DNA of 42,843 nucleotides from Nitrospiraceae bacterium (GTDB taxonomy: Bacteria > Nitrospirota > Thermodesulfovibrionia > UBA6902), in the NCBI GenBank assembly GCA_003599425.1, contig QZKC01000001.1:1-42843 (forward strand), given 5' to 3'. Both the position numbers and the translations under genes were made by a program. The notes beneath the pieces are model-generated. The model was not told the origin of the DNA, did not search any database, and saw only the letters and a program-made list of their open reading frames with translations. Shown in pieces: positions 39,824 through 42,843 of this stretch (positions within the stretch are counted from its first letter, which is position 1; each line of letters starts with the position of its first letter).

Positions 39824-42499
39824 TCATACCTCCTTGTTAAGTGATTTCTCCGGATTATTCTTTTGTTCCAGTTTATTATGTATATTGGCAAGATATGTGT
39901 TAAGTAATTGGCTCCAGATGTCAAGGTAATATTCCCGGTCCAGGTCTGAGTGATAAGCTCCCTGTATCACATGCTTAATAACTCCGCCTGCCGCAAGGTT
40001 GCTCCAGTCAGCATCAGCAGCATGATTGCCTATTTCTGCCTGTACGATTATGATTTCTTTTGGATATTTTTTCTGAATAAAATCACGGGAAGCCCGGCGA
40101 TATACACTCCCCATATAACCTGATCTGAGTGACGGAGGCAAAGGCCGGCTGGATAATAAGAAGTAGGCTTCATAGAGTAACGGGGAAAATACCGATTTTA
40201 CAAGTGGTCTTATTCCTCCCCTCTCTGATATGTAGGAAACTTTTTTGGAAAAAGGAAGCTTGGCGAGATTTTTTAGATGCCGGCGAATCCAATGTTTCTG
40301 TGTTGTAAACACTCTCCTGCCGGAGTTTGCACGTGCACTTGAAAGCAATGGCTCAATCAAAAACAATAAAGCGACATCTTCACCCTGCTCAAGCAATTGA
40401 TGAGCGATTTCAAAAGCGTATCTTGCTCCCCAGCAGTAACCGCCCAGAAAATAGGGCCCTGAGGGCTGAATAGTGAGTATCTCCTGAACATAATGGGAGG
40501 TTATTTCCTTTGTAGTCTTAAAACGTGCCCGCATTCCGTCAATGCCCTGCATTGTCAAGGCATACAAAGGCTGATCCTTTCCCAGATAGCCTGGCAATAA
40601 TGAACTTAGCTGCACTGATTGGAGCCAGAAAAGAGGATGTTTTGTGCCTCTGGTTTGAATCGGGAAAAGTGTGTAGAAGTCAGGCGATGAAGTTTTTTCT
40701 GCTGCCGAGCTTTGTCTATGATCAATTTCTTCTGCCAGCTCAGTCAGCACAGGATATTGAAATATAGTGAGAACCGGCGTTTCAAATCCAAACTCATCAG
40801 TGAGCAGAGTTATCACTTGCATAGCAAGAAGGGAGTCTCCACCCAAAATGAAAAAATTATCGTGCTTTCCTATTTTCTCGAGTCCCAGCAGTTTTCGCCA
40901 GATTTTTGCGATTACATGTTCTGTTTCTGTTTCAGGGGAAGCGAACTTGGGATGCAAAAGGTCAGACAGTTTTTCAGCTAATCCTATCCTCTGCACTTTT
41001 CCAGTTGGACCTTTCGGAATGCTGTCGACAAAGAGGACCTGCTGGGGTACCTTATAAGGAGCTAAACGATCTGCAACATATTGACGAAGCTCTCTTTCGG
41101 TAACGGCTTTCTCTTTGTCTATTACAGTGACAACTGCTACCGTTTCACCAAGGCGGTTGTGAGGTACACTGAATGCTACGGCCTGCAGCACAGAGGGATG
41201 TTCCAATAGCACGTCGTCTATTTCCCGAGGAGAGATCTTTTGTCCCCCACGATTAATTATTTCTTTTAAGCGGCCTGAAATATAGAGATAACCTTCTTCG
41301 TCGAGATACCCCAGGTCTCCGGTCCTGAACCATCCACGGGAAAATGCCTTATCGTTGGCATCCGGGTTATTTTCATAGCCCTTCATCACATTTTCTCCCC
41401 GTATCACAATTTCTCCTGTGTCACCGTTCGGCAGTATATAGTCCTTGTCATCCATAATAGCAACGTCAGGGCCTGCGGGCAGGCCTACTGATCCTGGTTT
41501 GCGCACGAGTGGAGGCATAGGATTGGTTGCCATCTGGTGAGCTGCTTCTGTCATGCCATAGGCTTCAATGACCGGGACGTTGAAAGTGGCTTCAAGTTTT
41601 TTCATGATTATTGGAGGTAATGAAGAGGATGAAGATCGGATAAAACGGAATGCAGCTTTATTGGCCCGTGATGTGTGCTTTTCCGCTAATTCAAGAACGA
41701 GCTGATGAATAGTAGGAACAGATGTATACCATGTAGGGTGAAATCTTTCTATCCAGTCAAAGAAACTCTTATCAGAGAACCCTGAGGTGCATATAACACT
41801 TCCTTTTACACTTAATGAGGAGAGAAGGGCAGCGATCAACCCGTGAATATGAAACAATGGCATGACATTCAGGCAACGATCAGAAGCATTAAGTTGTAAT
41901 GACGTGCTTACATTGAAAGCTGAAGCAAAAATATTCCTCTGCGCCAAGGGGACTATTTTGGGTCGTGAAGTAGTCCCGGAAGTATGCAGAATGAGCGCAG
42001 TATCATCAGGGCCTGAAAAACCTTTATTTGCAGAAGCAGATATTCCCCCGTTGAATTCAAGATTAAAAAGTCCTGCTTCAGCCTCCTTAAGGGGAATCAG
42101 CTCTATAATGGGGATGTTGCATGATCTGGCTACTGAACGTACTGGAGAATCCATTTCAGCTTGAACTATCACTGCCCTTGCATTAATATCCGAAAGGTAG
42201 AAGTCGAATTCTTTTTCTTTATATGCAGGATTTAAAGGAGCAATGATCGCACCTGCGATAACGGACAAAAAAGCAACAGCCATTTCGGGGCCATTGGGGA
42301 GGACCACAGCTATGCGATCATTTCTGCCTAACCCGTAGTCATTCAGCAAACAAATCACATGATCAACATGCTGGTACATCTGTCCATACGAAAGTGTTTT
42401 CCGGTCCGGAGCTAAAATAGCAGGTAATGCGGGGCCCTTTTTTACTGATTCCAGAAAATCTCCGGCAGAATGAAATTTATGCTTAGAAGAATCATTCAT
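39824..42499 (-). CDS. NRPS-like acyl-AMP ligase, carrier protein and thioesterase fusion
   Basis: 891 residues in three modules. Adenylation (1-510): HTSGTTSRPK (172-181), EAYGMTEAAHQMATNP (312-327), WFRTGDLGYLDEEGYLYISG (390-409) and PKGPTGKVQR with Lys501. The region around GMTEAAHQMATNP...RKPGSVG resembles oxalyl-CoA synthetases of the AAE3/Pcs60 type more than amino-acid-activating domains. Carrier (about 525-595): FFILGGDSLLAMQV with the pantetheine serine Ser556. Thioesterase (about 610-885): GGYCWGARYAFEIA, where Cys689 replaces the usual serine, Glu716 (LIEPLL) sits where Asp is common, and His850 in GAYHSDLD. There is no condensation domain, so it makes or releases a product from one acyl unit. 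No Shine-Dalgarno; a GATAAT lies seven bases upstream. A phosphopantetheinyl transferase is not in the window. Confidence 0.88.
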   Translation of the reverse strand: MNDSSKHKFHSAGDFLESVKKGPALPAILAPDRKTLSYGQMYQHVDHVICLLNDYGLGRNDRIAVVLPNGPEMAVAFLSVIAGAIIAPLNPAYKEKEFDFYLSDINARAVIVQAEMDSPVRSVARSCNIPIIELIPLKEAEAGLFNLEFNGGISASANKGFSGPDDTALILHTSGTTSRPKIVPLAQRNIFASAFNVSTSLQLNASDRCLNVMPLFHIHGLIAALLSSLSVKGSVICTSGFSDKSFFDWIERFHPTWYTSVPTIHQLVLELAEKHTSRANKAAFRFIRSSSSSLPPIIMKKLEATFNVPVIEAYGMTEAAHQMATNPMPPLVRKPGSVGLPAGPDVAIMDDKDYILPNGDTGEIVIRGENVMKGYENNPDANDKAFSRGWFRTGDLGYLDEEGYLYISGRLKEIINRGGQKISPREIDDVLLEHPSVLQAVAFSVPHNRLGETVAVVTVIDKEKAVTERELRQYVADRLAPYKVPQQVLFVDSIPKGPTGKVQRIGLAEKLSDLLHPKFASPETETEHVIAKIWRKLLGLEKIGKHDNFFILGGDSLLAMQVITLLTDEFGFETPVLTIFQYPVLTELAEEIDHRQSSAAEKTSSPDFYTLFPIQTRGTKHPLFWLQSVQLSSLLPGYLGKDQPLYALTMQGIDGMRARFKTTKEITSHYVQEILTIQPSGPYFLGGYCWGARYAFEIAHQLLEQGEDVALLFLIEPLLSSARANSGRRVFTTQKHWIRRHLKNLAKLPFSKKVSYISERGGIRPLVKSVFSPLLYEAYFLLSSRPLPPSLRSGYMGSVYRRASRDFIQKKYPKEIIIVQAEIGNHAADADWSNLAAGGVIKHVIQGAYHSDLDREYYLDIWSQLLNTYLANIHNKLEQKNNPEKSLNKEV

Positions 42500-42714
42500 T
42501 CGTTTTATTATCCCTATAGCGATTGTTCTGTACGTATTTATTGAAAAAACGCCTTATTCTTTCAGAGCTTGATGTATTCTTGAAAGTTGAGTGTATAATT
42601 CTGGTGAAAATACACCCCCCATTACAATATATTTTTCGTATCTCAAATATGGAGAAACTTGCTCAGATGCAGCCTGACAGATCAAAAAATAAATAACAAA
42701 TATTGACTTAATTA
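42500..42714. other. Intergenic region upstream of the ligase gene
   Basis: AT-rich sequence with no ORF of note. On the - strand GATAAT (42507-42512 on the + numbering) lies seven bases before the ligase ATG and could be its -10 box. A + strand TATAAT lies at about 42592-42597 with no gene after it. Confidence 0.35.
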
Positions 42715-42843
42715 TCATGAAACCTTAAAAGTGTCAATACCAACCGGGTGTGCGACAAATTTATTGGTAAAGGGAATTAAGCGCATATCCGATTCTCCCA
42801 GAAATCTTCCCAACGATTGCTGAACAGGCAACAACGTAATGCG
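42715..42843 (-). CDS. Probable C-terminal end of an unidentified gene (partial)
   Basis: Read from the right edge on the - strand, one frame is open for 42 codons and ends at TGA (42715-42717): it includes LLPVQQSLGRFLGESDMRLI and FVAHPVGIDTFKVS. The residue composition looks like real protein, but the stretch is short and no family is recognised. If real, it lies upstream of the ligase-lyase pair on the same strand. Confidence 0.35.
   Translation of the reverse strand, partial: RITLLPVQQSLGRFLGESDMRLIPFTNKFVAHPVGIDTFKVS

Overview
The window reads as a chromosome segment of an anaerobic or microaerophilic, deep-branching Gram-negative-type bacterium, most like Nitrospirota (Thermodesulfovibrionia) or a sulfate-reducer-like lineage. 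Grounds for this are a tetraheme c-type cytochrome, a TauE/SafE operon with universal stress proteins, abundant PAS/GAF/HAMP sensor kinases and sigma-54 regulators, a GTP-type PEP carboxykinase and short inverted-repeat elements of the GTCATT-CG class. The taxon is inferred from gene content only; no rRNA, tRNA, CRISPR array or phage gene was seen.

Layout. 1-3.2 kb: NYN-domain protein, exported MsrB and a PAS-GAF sensor kinase on the + strand. 3.2-7.3 kb: branched-chain amino acid genes ilvD-ilvB-ilvN on the - strand, with inverted-repeat elements in both gaps. 7.4-10.7 kb: DUF465 protein, a TatD-radical SAM fusion, truA and a tetraheme cytochrome with a clear promoter and terminator. 10.8-16.8 kb: a type I restriction-modification operon (hsdR-hsdM-hsdS) with a Phd/ParE-type toxin-antitoxin pair lodged between hsdM and hsdS, then a REP-like hairpin pair and the tail of a REP-associated transposase. 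16.9-19.5 kb: pckG and, convergent, a DedA/TVP38-type membrane protein whose first membrane helix is out of frame with its likely start. 19.8-21.5 kb: a 567-residue protein built of two diverged kinase-like halves. 21.7-28.1 kb: a sigma-54 activator, divergent from a stress/sulfur-export operon, followed by two receiver proteins, one of which has lost its phosphorylation site. 28.2-30.8 kb: a PEP-synthase-like protein with an in-frame repeat insertion.

31.0-36.6 kb is the most interesting block: a GntR/UTRA regulator with a perfect palindromic operator, a CBS-pair protein, an SLC13-type anion transporter with altered signature motifs, an LCIB-type (theta/beta-class) carbonic anhydrase, a four-helix-bundle S23 protein and an NhaD Na+/H+ antiporter. 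These fit a sodium-driven inorganic-carbon uptake locus, or failing that a dicarboxylate/anion uptake locus. GTTGAA heptad repeats sit between the genes, usually directly after each stop codon. 36.8-38.9 kb is a HAMP sensor kinase overlapping its response regulator. 39.0-42.5 kb is a two-gene biosynthetic cassette: an oxalyl-CoA-synthetase-like adenylation domain fused to a carrier protein and a thioesterase with a cysteine nucleophile, followed by an isocitrate lyase/PEP mutase superfamily enzyme. The right edge carries what looks like the end of another - strand gene.

Across the window several genes start at, or within about 10 bases of, a predicted transcription start and have no Shine-Dalgarno sequence, which suggests leaderless mRNAs are used here.
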